Origin: Bradyrhizobium japonicum USDA 6
GTDB taxonomy: Bacteria > Pseudomonadota > Alphaproteobacteria > Rhizobiales > Xanthobacteraceae
Direction of reading: 5' to 3'
DNA length: 64,000 nucleotides
Assembly (NCBI RefSeq): GCF_000284375.1
Contig: NC_017249.1
Location: forward strand, 6,689,001 to 6,753,000
The position numbers were made by a program, and so were the translations under genes. The notes beneath the pieces were generated by a model. That model did no database searches. It saw only the letters and a program-made list of their open reading frames with translations, and was not told the origin of the DNA. Shown piece by piece: positions 24,610 to 33,035 of this stretch. Positions within the stretch are counted from its first letter, which is position 1, and the number at the start of each line of letters is the position of its first letter.

Positions 24610-26516
24610 ACATCGCATCTCCACCAAAGCCGCTCGATCTCGTCTCCGCGATCGCCGAAGGCGATATCCGCTGCCTGCTGATGGTGCTGGTGCACATGAC
24701 CGGCGATGAGCGCTGGCTCGAGCCGCCGTACCTGCCCAAGCGCGACATCCGCCTCATTCCCGATCCGGAAGCCGGCGTGCCCCGGGAGGTCCAGGACGAG
24801 ATCCGCGCCGCAGTGGTCAAGCTGTTTGCCGGCGACACGCCAAAACCTGTCATCACCGATCCCGGCGAAGCGCTGCTGCTCAAGATGATGCGCGCCTGCC
24901 TCGGCGAGAACGTCGCGCCGGAATATGCACCGCTGATGCGCGAGGAGATGGGCTTTGTGGCGCGCGAGCCGCAGTGGACGAAGCGTCCTTCCGACGAGAA
25001 GCTTGCCGCCCAGCATGTGCTGATCGTCGGCGCCGGCGTCTGCGCCATCGCGCTCGGCGTCGCACTCGGCCATCTCGGCATCCCCTACACCATCGTCGAG
25101 AAGAACGAAGAGCTCGGCGGCACCTGGTGGATTAACCGCTATCCCGGCTGCGGCGTCGATACGCCGAACCATTCCTATTCCTACTCGTTCGGCTCGGGCA
25201 ATGCATGGACGCGCTATTTCTGCCAGCGCGAGGAGCTGCTCGGCTATCTGCTGACAGTCGCCGAGGAATACGGAATCCGCAAGCATTTGCGGGTCAATAC
25301 CGAGCTGACAGCGTCGCGCTGGGACGAAGGCAAGCGGCGCTGGATCTCGACGCTGAAGACCCAGAACGGCGAAGAGACTTTTGAATCCACCGCACTGGTC
25401 TCAGCCATCGGCCAGCTTAACGATCCCTCGCGCGCGCATTTCAAGGGCGAAGACAATTTCAAGGGTACGATCCTGCATTCGGCCCTGTGGTCGGACGACG
25501 TCAATCTCGAAGGCAAGCATGTTGCCGTGATCGGGACCGGCGCGACATCGATGCAGCTCGTGCCGTCAATCGCCGGCCGCGTCGCCTCCGTCACGATCTA
25601 TCAGCGCAGCGCGCAATGGGCGCGCCCTGTGAAGGGCTATTCCGATCCGATCAGCGAGGGCGCGCGCTGGCTGCTCGCGCACCTGCCGTTCTATGTGCAG
25701 TGGTATCGCTTCAACATGTTCTGGCGCTATGGCGACGGCCTGCTGCCGTTCCTGCGCAAGGACCCGGCCTGGCCGCATCCGGAGCGCGCCGTCAACAAGG
25801 GCAATGACCGGCATCGCCAGGAGCTGACCGATTTTATCCTCACCGAGCTGAAGGACCGCCCCGACTTGATCGCCAAATGCGTGCCGACCTATCCGCCCTA
25901 TGGCAAGCGCATCCTGCTCGACAATAACTGGTTCAGGACGCTCACGCGGGACAATGTCGGGCTCGTCACCGACACGATCGATCATTTCGATCGCGACGGC
26001 ATCGTCACCGCTGACGGCGAGCACCGCCCCGCCGACATCATCGTCGTCGCCACCGGTTTCAAGGTGACGGAGATGGCGGCACGCCTCAACATCAGCGGCC
26101 GCGGCGGCAAGGATCTGCGCGAGGCCTGGGCCAACGACAATCCGACGGCGTTCCTCGGCCTCACCGTGCCGGACTTTCCGAACTTCTTCTGCATGCTCGG
26201 CCCGAACTCCGGCCCCGCCCATGGCGGCAGCGTCATCTTCCAGTCGGAATGTCAGAGCCGCTATATTTCCGCCTGCCTCGCCGACATGATCGAGCAAGAC
26301 GTCGCCGCCATCGACGTCCGTCAGGACGTGCTCGACGACTACGTCCGCAAGGTCGATGCCGAGCACGAGGCGATGATCTGGACCCATCCCGGCATGAGCA
26401 CCTATTATCGCAATTCGAGCGGCCGCGTGTTTTCGGCAATGCCCTGGCGGTTCGTGGACTACTGGCGCATGACGCATGACCCGGATCTGGGGCAGTATAG
26501 GCTGACGAAGGGGTAA
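24606..26516 (+). CDS. Flavin-containing (Baeyer-Villiger type) monooxygenase
   Basis: A 636-residue NADPH-dependent FAD monooxygenase. An N-terminal extension of about 135 residues precedes the first Rossmann motif GAGVCA at 142, as in 4-hydroxyacetophenone monooxygenase. The type I Baeyer-Villiger fingerprint FKGTILHSALW lies at residues 285-295 and matches F-x-G-x3-H-x3-W. The NADPH-binding GTGATS follows near 310, and VVATGFK near 480. It would convert a ketone to an ester or lactone. Length and N-terminal extension favour an aryl-ketone class over cyclohexanone enzymes. It is coupled to TetR by a 4-base overlap. The true ketone is unknown. Confidence 0.88.
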   Translation: MNIASPPKPLDLVSAIAEGDIRCLLMVLVHMTGDERWLEPPYLPKRDIRLIPDPEAGVPREVQDEIRAAVVKLFAGDTPKPVITDPGEALLLKMMRACLGENVAPEYAPLMREEMGFVAREPQWTKRPSDEKLAAQHVLIVGAGVCAIALGVALGHLGIPYTIVEKNEELGGTWWINRYPGCGVDTPNHSYSYSFGSGNAWTRYFCQREELLGYLLTVAEEYGIRKHLRVNTELTASRWDEGKRRWISTLKTQNGEETFESTALVSAIGQLNDPSRAHFKGEDNFKGTILHSALWSDDVNLEGKHVAVIGTGATSMQLVPSIAGRVASVTIYQRSAQWARPVKGYSDPISEGARWLLAHLPFYVQWYRFNMFWRYGDGLLPFLRKDPAWPHPERAVNKGNDRHRQELTDFILTELKDRPDLIAKCVPTYPPYGKRILLDNNWFRTLTRDNVGLVTDTIDHFDRDGIVTADGEHRPADIIVVATGFKVTEMAARLNISGRGGKDLREAWANDNPTAFLGLTVPDFPNFFCMLGPNSGPAHGGSVIFQSECQSRYISACLADMIEQDVAAIDVRQDVLDDYVRKVDAEHEAMIWTHPGMSTYYRNSSGRVFSAMPWRFVDYWRMTHDPDLGQYRLTKG

Positions 26517-26567
26517 TTGTTGTCGCCACCGCCCAGCTATAGCGTTGGCGCTGCGCTCTCACCACGT

Positions 26568-26647
26568 CGTCATTGCGAGCGCAGCGAAGCAATCCAGAGT
26601 CTTTCCGCGGAGACAGTCTGGATTGCTTCGCTACGCTCGCAATGACG
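26568..26647. repeat. Dispersed 80-base palindromic repeat, copy 2
   Basis: Same length and outer arms (CGTCATTGCGAGCGCAGCGA and reverse complement) as copies at 5661 and 62727, with a different central loop. It lies between the monooxygenase and isomerase genes. Confidence 0.85.
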
Positions 26648-26710
26648 GAATATGCGGCATGAGCCTCCCGTATGGCAGGCAACGCCGCGCGTTCGAAAGG
26701 AAGTACGCCA

Positions 26711-27346
26711 ATGCCCAGGCCGCTTGTCCGCATCTACACCGACTACAAGAGCCCTTACGCATTCGTCGCCAACAAGCGCCTGTTCGAACTCGAGGAGACG
26801 CGCGGCGTCGAGCTCGAATGGCTGCCCTATACGCTGCGCGTCGCCGAATTCATGGGGACGGTCGAGGAGCGCACGCCGCATTTCTGGCGCAAGGTGCGTT
26901 ACGCCTATATGGACGCGCGGCGCTATGCTAATGCGCAAGGGCTCGTCATGAAGGGGCCACGCCGGATCTACGACGCCTTCTATTCCAGCGTCGGCATGCT
27001 GTTCGCACAACGGCTCGGCATCTTCCGCCCTTATCACGACACGGTGTTCCGCAAATTCTGGAGCCATGAGCTCGAGATCGACGATCTCGCCGCAATCACG
27101 GACGTCATCACCGCGTGCGGCGGCTCGGCGAGCGAGTTCGAAGCCTACGTCAACGGCTCTGCCCGCGTCGAGCACGACCGCATCATCGACGAGGCCGAGG
27201 CACTCGGCGTGTTCGGCGTGCCGACCATGGTGTTCAACGGCGAGCTGTTCTGGGGTGGTGATCGCATCGACATGCTGATCGAGCGGATCGAGCGTCCGGA
27301 AACGATCGAAGCCGCGCTTGGCAGCCGCCACCGCAAATCAGTGTAG
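26711..27346 (+). CDS. HCCA isomerase / GST-kappa-like DsbA-fold protein
   Basis: A 211-residue thioredoxin-fold protein of the 2-hydroxychromene-2-carboxylate isomerase (GST kappa) group. At the DsbA active site it has S14-P15-Y16 (YKSPYAF) rather than CxxC, the pattern of glutathione-using isomerases. The cis-Pro region is GVFGVPTMVFNGELFWGGDRI near residue 175. AAGGAAG lies upstream of the ATG at 26711. Isomerases of this group act in naphthalene-type aromatic degradation, which fits the preceding monooxygenase and ligase, but a repeat separates the genes so co-transcription is uncertain. Confidence 0.85.
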   Translation: MPRPLVRIYTDYKSPYAFVANKRLFELEETRGVELEWLPYTLRVAEFMGTVEERTPHFWRKVRYAYMDARRYANAQGLVMKGPRRIYDAFYSSVGMLFAQRLGIFRPYHDTVFRKFWSHELEIDDLAAITDVITACGGSASEFEAYVNGSARVEHDRIIDEAEALGVFGVPTMVFNGELFWGGDRIDMLIERIERPETIEAALGSRHRKSV

Positions 27347-27349
27347 CCA

Positions 27350-28465
27350 TTACGCGGCGAGGCCGCTCTCGACCGGGGTAAATTCCAGCCCAAGGCTCTC
27401 GGCAACCGCCTTGTTGGTTATGCGGCCACGATGCACGTTCAGTCCGTTGCGCAAATGCGGATTTTCCAGGACCGCGGCAAAGCCCTTGTTCGCGAGCATC
27501 AGGCCGAACGGCAGCGTCGCGTTGTTCAGTCCCTGGCTCGACGTCACGGGCACCGCGCCCGGCATGTTGGCGACGCAATAATGCACGACGCCGTCGACCT
27601 GATAGGTCGGATCGGCGTGCGTTGTCGGATGCGAGGTCTCGAAGCAGCCGCCCTGGTCGATCGCGACGTCGACCAGCACGGCGCCCGGCCGCATCGACTT
27701 GAGCATCCCGCGCGTGACGAGCTTTGGTGCACTGGCGCCCGGCACCAGCACTGCCCCGATCACGACGTCGGCGGCGAACACCTCGTCCTCGACTGCCTCG
27801 ATGGTCGAGAAGCGGGTGCGCACCCGCCCGAGAAAGACATCGTCCAGCTCGCGCAGACGGGGAACCGAGCGATCGATCACAGTGACTTCCGCACCGAGAC
27901 CCGCCGCCATGCGCGCGGCCTGCGTTCCCACCACGCCGCCGCCGAGCACGACGACGCGCGCCGGCTGCACGCCGGGCACACCGCCGAGCAGCACCCCGCG
28001 GCCGCCGGCTGATCGCTTGAGCGCGGCGCCGGCGGCTTCGATGGCGAGGCGGCCGGCGACTTCGCTCATCGGCGCAAGCAGGGGGAGGTGACCGGCCGCG
28101 TCGGTGACGGTCTCATAGGCGACCGCAGTGCAACCCGAGGTGAGCAGGCCCTTGGCCTGTTCGGGATCCGGCGCAAGATGGAGGTAGGTAAAGAGGATCT
28201 GACTTTCGCGAAGCTGGGCCCATTCGCTTTTCTGCGGCTCCTTCACCTTCACGATCATGTCGGAGCTGTCGAAGATGTCGCGGGCGTTCTCCGCGATCGC
28301 GGCCCCTGCCCGCTGGTACACCTCGTCAGACGCGCCGATGCCGCTGCCGGCGCCGGTCTCGACCGTCACCTGGTGCCCGGCCGCGACATATTCGCGGACG
28401 GCGCCTGGGGTGAGCCCGACGCGATATTCCTGCATCTTGATCTCCTTGGGCACACCGACGCGCAT
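27350..28465 (-). CDS. ald: Alanine dehydrogenase
   Basis: A 371-residue NAD-dependent enzyme for reversible oxidative deamination of L-alanine to pyruvate and ammonia. It starts [20 protein letters not shown], with the substrate Arg15 region and the Lys in VKVKEPQ. The NAD fold is [26 protein letters not shown] near residue 170 and the C-terminal motif is [23 protein letters not shown]. Length is exactly that expected for Ald. The downstream ATG (28465) matches the family start. It is divergent from an Lrp-type regulator, a common arrangement (AldR/Ald), with an inverted repeat between them. Confidence 0.95.
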   Translation of the reverse strand: MRVGVPKEIKMQEYRVGLTPGAVREYVAAGHQVTVETGAGSGIGASDEVYQRAGAAIAENARDIFDSSDMIVKVKEPQKSEWAQLRESQILFTYLHLAPDPEQAKGLLTSGCTAVAYETVTDAAGHLPLLAPMSEVAGRLAIEAAGAALKRSAGGRGVLLGGVPGVQPARVVVLGGGVVGTQAARMAAGLGAEVTVIDRSVPRLRELDDVFLGRVRTRFSTIEAVEDEVFAADVVIGAVLVPGASAPKLVTRGMLKSMRPGAVLVDVAIDQGGCFETSHPTTHADPTYQVDGVVHYCVANMPGAVPVTSSQGLNNATLPFGLMLANKGFAAVLENPHLRNGLNVHRGRITNKAVAESLGLEFTPVESGLAA

Positions 28466-28483
28466 TTTGGGCTCCTTTTGATT

Positions 28484-28506
28484 CACCTCACGATCGTAAC
28501 GAGGTG
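28484..28506. promoter_or_regulatory. Inverted repeat CACCTC-N11-GAGGTG between ald and the Lrp gene
   Basis: Perfect 6-base arms separated by 11 bases, 19 bases upstream of the ald start and in the divergent promoter region. It is a candidate Lrp/AldR-type operator. The arms are GC-rich, so chance is not excluded. Confidence 0.35.
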
Positions 28507-28598
28507 GCCAGTTTGGTTTCGTGCAAATATCCGCTAGCTTCGACCTCCCCGCGCCGGTTTCCGGCGTGCAAACGCCCTTTCACGCTGGAAACGAAACC

Positions 28599-29078
28599 TT
28601 GGCCCTCGACCGGAAAGATCTCGCCATCCTCGCGGAACTCACCACCAATGCGCGGGCCAGCCACACCGAGCTCGCCGCGAAGGTCGGACTGTCAAGCACG
28701 GCGCTGGCGCGGCGGCAGAAGGCGCTGGAGGACGACGGCTACATCCAGGCCTACCAGGCCGCGCTCGATCTCGCGCAATTCGGCCTGACCACGACGGTGC
28801 TGGTCCGCATTGCGCTGGAGAGCCAGAGCGACGAGGCGCTGAAGGCGTTCGAGGCGGAGGTGGTGAAATGTCCGTCCGTCGTGCGCTGCTTCCTGATGTC
28901 GGGCACCGACGACTACATCCTGATCGTGCTGGCCCGCGACATCCAGGATTTCGAGCGCATCCACCGTACCGAGTTGTCGCGCCTGCCGCGCGTGGCGCGG
29001 GTCCAATCGAGCTTCGCGCTGCGCGAGATCGTGAACCGCGCGGTGCCGACCGTGGTTTTCGGCGAAGCCAAGCGCTGA
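28599..29078 (+). CDS. Lrp/AsnC family transcriptional regulator
   Basis: An Lrp-type regulator. From the TTG at 28599 it is 159 residues, the normal size, starting LALDRKDLAILAELTTNARASHTELAAKVGLSSTALARRQKALEDDGYI (helix-turn-helix). The C-terminal RAM/AsnC ligand domain includes LVRIALESQSDEALKAFEAEV and GTDDYILIVLARDIQDFERIH. GTG starts at 28521 and 28566 would add an unconserved tail; GGAA upstream supports the TTG. Divergence from ald suggests an AldR-like, alanine-responsive activator. Confidence 0.85.
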   Translation: MALDRKDLAILAELTTNARASHTELAAKVGLSSTALARRQKALEDDGYIQAYQAALDLAQFGLTTTVLVRIALESQSDEALKAFEAEVVKCPSVVRCFLMSGTDDYILIVLARDIQDFERIHRTELSRLPRVARVQSSFALREIVNRAVPTVVFGEAKR

Positions 29079-29151
29079 CACTGTGTCGCGGGCGCCGTAA
29101 TTCCCGGCAAGGAACCAAGCAGCCGGTCGTAAGTTGGACGCCATTGGCAAG

Positions 29152-29188
29152 CGGAGGCGACGGCGCCTCCGCGTCAGCTCGGCTGACG
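29152..29188 (+). other. Two tandem stem-loops upstream of the molybdenum hydroxylase operon
   Basis: Hairpin 1 has arms CGGAGGCG / CGCCTCCG (29152-29171) with a 4-base loop. Hairpin 2 follows with no gap: CGTCAG / CTGACG (29172-29188). They end 33 bases before the ATG at 29222. They may end Lrp transcription or form a leader structure; neither has a T tract. Confidence 0.45.
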
Positions 29189-29221
29189 TCTCGGCTCGGT
29201 CGCCGTCGCAGGGAGCAGGAC

Positions 29222-29713
29222 ATGAGCGATGTCACGCACGAGATTCCCGAACGCATTCCAGTTCATATCGTCGTCAATGGCGTCGGCCACACGCTCGATC
29301 TCATGCCCTGGACCACGCTTCTGGATGCCCTGCGTGACCATCTTGCGCTGACCGGCACCAAGAAAGGCTGCGATCACGGCCAGTGCGGCGCCTGCACCGT
29401 GCTGATCGACGGACGGCGCGTCAATTCCTGCCTGACGCTCGCCGTCATGAAGGACGGTGCCGAGATCACGACCATCGAGGGGCTTGCCAAGGACGGGACG
29501 CTTCATCCCGTGCAACAGGCGTTCATCGACCACGACGCCTTTCAGTGCGGCTATTGCACGCCGGGACAGATTTGCTCGGCGGCGGGCCTTTTGGCCGAAG
29601 GCCGCGCCCGGGATGCCGACGAGATCAGAGAGCTGATGAGCGGAAATCTCTGCCGTTGCGGCGCCTATCCGAACATCGTCAGCGCGATCCAGCAGGCAAT
29701 GGGCCGACCATGA
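29222..29713 (+). CDS. Molybdenum hydroxylase 2Fe-2S subunit (PaoA/XdhC-like)
   Basis: A 163-residue electron-transfer subunit of a xanthine oxidase-family enzyme. The plant-type [2Fe-2S] cluster ligands are C50, C55, C58 and C70 and the second cluster ligands C109, C112, C144 and C146 (CGYCTPG, CRCG). It resembles E. coli PaoA but lacks the Tat leader, so the enzyme is likely cytoplasmic. The GCAGGAGC-like ribosome site precedes the ATG. The stop overlaps the FAD-subunit start (ATGA). Confidence 0.92.
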   Translation: MSDVTHEIPERIPVHIVVNGVGHTLDLMPWTTLLDALRDHLALTGTKKGCDHGQCGACTVLIDGRRVNSCLTLAVMKDGAEITTIEGLAKDGTLHPVQQAFIDHDAFQCGYCTPGQICSAAGLLAEGRARDADEIRELMSGNLCRCGAYPNIVSAIQQAMGRP

Positions 29714-30726
29714 ACAACTTCCAGTATTCCCGCGCCACCGACATCGCCGATGCGATCCGCCTGCTGACCGCCGATCCCGGCGCCAAGCTGATTGCCGGCG
29801 GCACCAATCTGATCGACCTGATGAAAGAAAATGTCGAGCGGCCCTCCCGGCTGATCGACATCTCCCGTCTGCCGCTCCGCGACATCGAGGAGACGGCCGA
29901 CGGAGGGCTGCGCATCGGCGCCTTGGTGCCGAATTCGGACCTCGCCTACCATCCGCTTGTCGAGCAGCGCTATCCCCTGCTCGCCGCCGCCATCCTCGCC
30001 GGCGCTTCCGCGCAGTTGCGCAATATGGCCTCCGTTGGCGGCAACCTGATGCAGCGCACGCGCTGCGCCTATTTTTATGACACGGCGACGCCCTGCAACA
30101 AGCGAGAGCCGGGCAGCGGCTGCTCGGCAATCGACGGCCTCAACCGCAACCACGCAATCCTCGGCGCGAGCGCGTCCTGCATCGCGACCAACCCGTCCGA
30201 CATGAGCGTTGCACTTGTCGCGCTCGGTGCGCTCGTGCACATCGCAGGTCCCTCCGGCCAGCGCACGATCGCATTGACCGATTTCCATCGGCTCCCGGAG
30301 GATAATCCCCATGTCGATACAAATCTCGGCACCGGCGAGATCATCGCGGCCGTCGAACTGCCCAAGCATGGCTTTGCCCGCAACTACAGCTATCTGAAAA
30401 TCCGCGACCGGCTGTCCTATGCTTTTGCTTTGGTCTCGGTCGCGGCCGCGCTCGAACTGGATGGCAACGCGATCAGCGAAGCTCGCCTGGCGCTCGGCGG
30501 CGTGGCTCACAAGCCCTGGCGCAGCCTTGAGGCCGAAGCGGCGTTGCGCGGCCGGGCGGCGACGCCGGACCACTTTTCGCGCGCGGCCGATCTGCTGCTG
30601 CTCGGGGCAACGGCCCGCGCGCATAACCGCTTCAAGATCGAGCTCGCACGCCGCGCCATCGTGCGTACGCTGATACAGGCCGCGAGCGCCACGCCACAAT
30701 CACAGGCTCACAAGAAAATCGCGTGA
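29710..30726 (+). CDS. Molybdenum hydroxylase FAD subunit with extra Fe-S site (PaoB-like)
   Basis: A 338-residue FAD-binding subunit (CO dehydrogenase flavoprotein family). It has the FAD motifs AGGTNLIDLM near residue 30 and ASVGGNLMQRTRC near 107. Cysteines 119, 129, 138 and 157 lie in the insertion characteristic of PaoB/YagS-like subunits, which holds a [4Fe-4S] cluster absent from ordinary xanthine dehydrogenases. This points to a periplasmic-type aldehyde oxidoreductase relative acting here without export signals. It is coupled by overlap to the 2Fe-2S subunit. Confidence 0.9.
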   Translation: MNNFQYSRATDIADAIRLLTADPGAKLIAGGTNLIDLMKENVERPSRLIDISRLPLRDIEETADGGLRIGALVPNSDLAYHPLVEQRYPLLAAAILAGASAQLRNMASVGGNLMQRTRCAYFYDTATPCNKREPGSGCSAIDGLNRNHAILGASASCIATNPSDMSVALVALGALVHIAGPSGQRTIALTDFHRLPEDNPHVDTNLGTGEIIAAVELPKHGFARNYSYLKIRDRLSYAFALVSVAAALELDGNAISEARLALGGVAHKPWRSLEAEAALRGRAATPDHFSRAADLLLLGATARAHNRFKIELARRAIVRTLIQAASATPQSQAHKKIA

Positions 30727-30733
30727 GGGACCG

Positions 30734-32938
30734 ATGAACGCCTATGTCGGAACGCCAACGTCCCGCGTCGATGGCCGCGCCAAGGTCACCGGAGCCGCCA
30801 AATATGCCGGCGAATTTCCGGCGGACGGCCTCCTCCATGGCTTCGTCGTCGAGGCCACGATTCCACGCGGACGCATCGCTCGCCTCGACGCCAGCGACGC
30901 GCTGCAAGTGAAGGGCGTGGTCGACGTGCTCACGCATGTGCATCGTCCGCCCCTCGCCGACAATGACGATGCCTGGAAGGACGAGGTGGCGCCGGAGAAG
31001 GGCTCGCCTTTCCGCCCGCTCTATGACGACAGGATCAGGTTCAACGGCCAGCCGATCGCGCTCGTCGTGGCGGATGACTGGGAAACCGCCAAATTCGCCG
31101 CGACCCGCGTGCGTGTTGAATACGAGCGGGAGGCATTTGCGACCGATCTCGAATCCGAACATGAGAAGGCCGGCAAAGTGGATCGGCCGCACCAGCCGCG
31201 CGGCAACGCTGCCGCGGCGCTGGCTGGGGCCGCTGTCCGGCACCAGGCGGATTACGTCCTGCCGACCGAGCACCACAACCCGATGGAGCTCTATGCGACC
31301 ACGGTGGTCCGCGACGGCAGCGGCAGGCTTACCGTCCATGACAAGACGCAAGGTGTCCAGAACGTCCATAAATTTCTATGCAGTGTGTTCAACAAGAAGC
31401 ACGATGACCTCCGCGTGGTCTCGCCCTATGTCGGCGGCGCCTTCGGCTCCGGATTGCGGCCGCAATACCAGGTCGTGCTGGCGGTGCTTGCCGCGCTCGA
31501 ACTCAAGCGATCCGTTCGTGTCGTGCTGACACGGCATCAGATGTACGGGCTCGGCTACCGGCCCATGACCATCGAGCGTGTCGCGCTCGGCGCAAAGCCC
31601 GACGGCACGCTCGATGCCGTCACGCACGAGGCCACCGCCGTGACGTCGCGCTACGAGGATTTTTCGCGCAATGACACCGGCTGGGCGGAACAGCTGTACA
31701 AGAGTCCGAACAGCCTCTTCTCCCACAAGCTCGTCGAGCTCGACCTCTCCACACCCTGCGACATGCGCGCGCCCGGCGCCGCGTCCGGCGTCTGCGCGCT
31801 CGAATGCGCCATGGACGAGCTGGCCGTCGCGCTCAAGCTCGACCCGATCGAGCTACGGCTGAAGTGCTATTCGGACCGCGACCAGAGCGAAGACCTGCCC
31901 TACACCAGCAAGCAGCTGCGCGAATGCTACGCCCGCGGCGCGGACGCCTTCGGCTGGACCCGGCGCAATCCTGCGCCGCGCTCCATGCGCGACGGCAAGG
32001 AGCTGGTCGGCTGGGGCATGGCGACGGGGGTGTGGGAGGCGCTTCAGATGCCGGTCGCCGTCCGCATCGTGCTGACGTCGAACGGCCATGCCGAAGTATC
32101 CTGCGCCGCCTCCGATATCGGCACAGGCACCTACACCATCGTGGCACAGGTGGCCGCCGACGCACTCGGGCTGCCGATCGAGAATATCGACGTGAAGCTT
32201 GCCGATTCGACCTTGCCGCAGGCCCCCGTCGAAGGCGGTTCCTGGATGGCGGCGTCGAGCGCGCACGCCGTGCTGGGCGCGGCCGAAGACATTCGCCTGG
32301 AGCTCGCACGGCTCGCCAAGGCGATGCCCGCCTCGCCCCTCGGCGGCGTCGATGCGCCCGACGTGATCCTTGTCGACGGCGCGATCGCCAAGGCCGGCGA
32401 CAAGGCTCGTGCCGTCTCGATCGCCGATGCGATGCGCCATGGCAAGCTCGAGCGGATCGAGAAGCAGAAGCTCAATCATTTCGCGGAGGACAGGTCGCAC
32501 GCGCGCAACACCCATTCGGCGGTCTTCGCCGAGGTCAAGGTCGACGAAGAATTGGGCGTCATCCGCGTCACGCGCGTCGTGAGCGCGGTCGCAGCCGGCC
32601 GTATCCTCAATACCAAGACCGGCCGCAGCCAGATCATGGGCGGCGTGGTCTGGGGCATCGGAATGGCGCTGCACGAGGAGACGGTGATGGATCACCGCTT
32701 CGGCCGGATCATGAACGCGAACATCGCCGAGTACCACATTCCCGTGAATGCCGACGTTCACGACATCGACGTCATTTTCGTCGACGAACCCGACGACCGG
32801 ATCAACAGGCTGGGCGTCAAGGGCCTTGGCGAGATCGGCATCGTCGGCGTGCCTGCGGCAATCGCGAACGCGATCTATCACGCCACCGGCAAGCGCATCC
32901 GGCGCTTCCCGATCACGCTGGACAAGTTGCTGGACTGA
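30734..32938 (+). CDS. Molybdenum hydroxylase catalytic subunit (PaoC-like)
   Basis: A 734-residue molybdopterin-cofactor-binding subunit. The N-terminal Ald_Xan_dh_C domain begins GTPTSRVDGRAKVTGAAKYAGEF. The Moco domain has YVGGAFGSGLRPQYQ (about residues 232-246), the RAPGAASGVCALECAMDELA substrate/cofactor region, and near the C-terminus GVKGLGEIGIVG, whose Glu is the catalytic base of the family. It closes the three-gene operon 7 bases after the FAD subunit. Likely substrates are aldehydes or N-heterocycles; purines are possible but not shown. Confidence 0.92.
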   Translation: MNAYVGTPTSRVDGRAKVTGAAKYAGEFPADGLLHGFVVEATIPRGRIARLDASDALQVKGVVDVLTHVHRPPLADNDDAWKDEVAPEKGSPFRPLYDDRIRFNGQPIALVVADDWETAKFAATRVRVEYEREAFATDLESEHEKAGKVDRPHQPRGNAAAALAGAAVRHQADYVLPTEHHNPMELYATTVVRDGSGRLTVHDKTQGVQNVHKFLCSVFNKKHDDLRVVSPYVGGAFGSGLRPQYQVVLAVLAALELKRSVRVVLTRHQMYGLGYRPMTIERVALGAKPDGTLDAVTHEATAVTSRYEDFSRNDTGWAEQLYKSPNSLFSHKLVELDLSTPCDMRAPGAASGVCALECAMDELAVALKLDPIELRLKCYSDRDQSEDLPYTSKQLRECYARGADAFGWTRRNPAPRSMRDGKELVGWGMATGVWEALQMPVAVRIVLTSNGHAEVSCAASDIGTGTYTIVAQVAADALGLPIENIDVKLADSTLPQAPVEGGSWMAASSAHAVLGAAEDIRLELARLAKAMPASPLGGVDAPDVILVDGAIAKAGDKARAVSIADAMRHGKLERIEKQKLNHFAEDRSHARNTHSAVFAEVKVDEELGVIRVTRVVSAVAAGRILNTKTGRSQIMGGVVWGIGMALHEETVMDHRFGRIMNANIAEYHIPVNADVHDIDVIFVDEPDDRINRLGVKGLGEIGIVGVPAAIANAIYHATGKRIRRFPITLDKLLD

Positions 32939-32972
32939 TCGCCCGTCACACGATCCCCGCCGGATCGGGCGA

Positions 32973-32990
32973 CTGTCATAGAACTGTCAT
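32973..32990 (+). promoter_or_regulatory. Pho box (PhoB-binding site) upstream of the decarboxylase gene
   Basis: CTGTCAT-AGAA-CTGTCAT is two perfect 7-base Pho half-sites. With the following CGAA it forms two 11-base direct repeats differing at one base, the textbook PhoB layout. It lies 45 bases before the ATG at 33036 and just after a GC-rich inverted repeat (TCGCCCG / CGGGCGA) that may end the upstream operon. Confidence 0.75.
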
Positions 32991-33035
32991 CGAAAGTGCA
33001 GAGACCTGCCAGTCTCAGTACATTCGGGACACACC

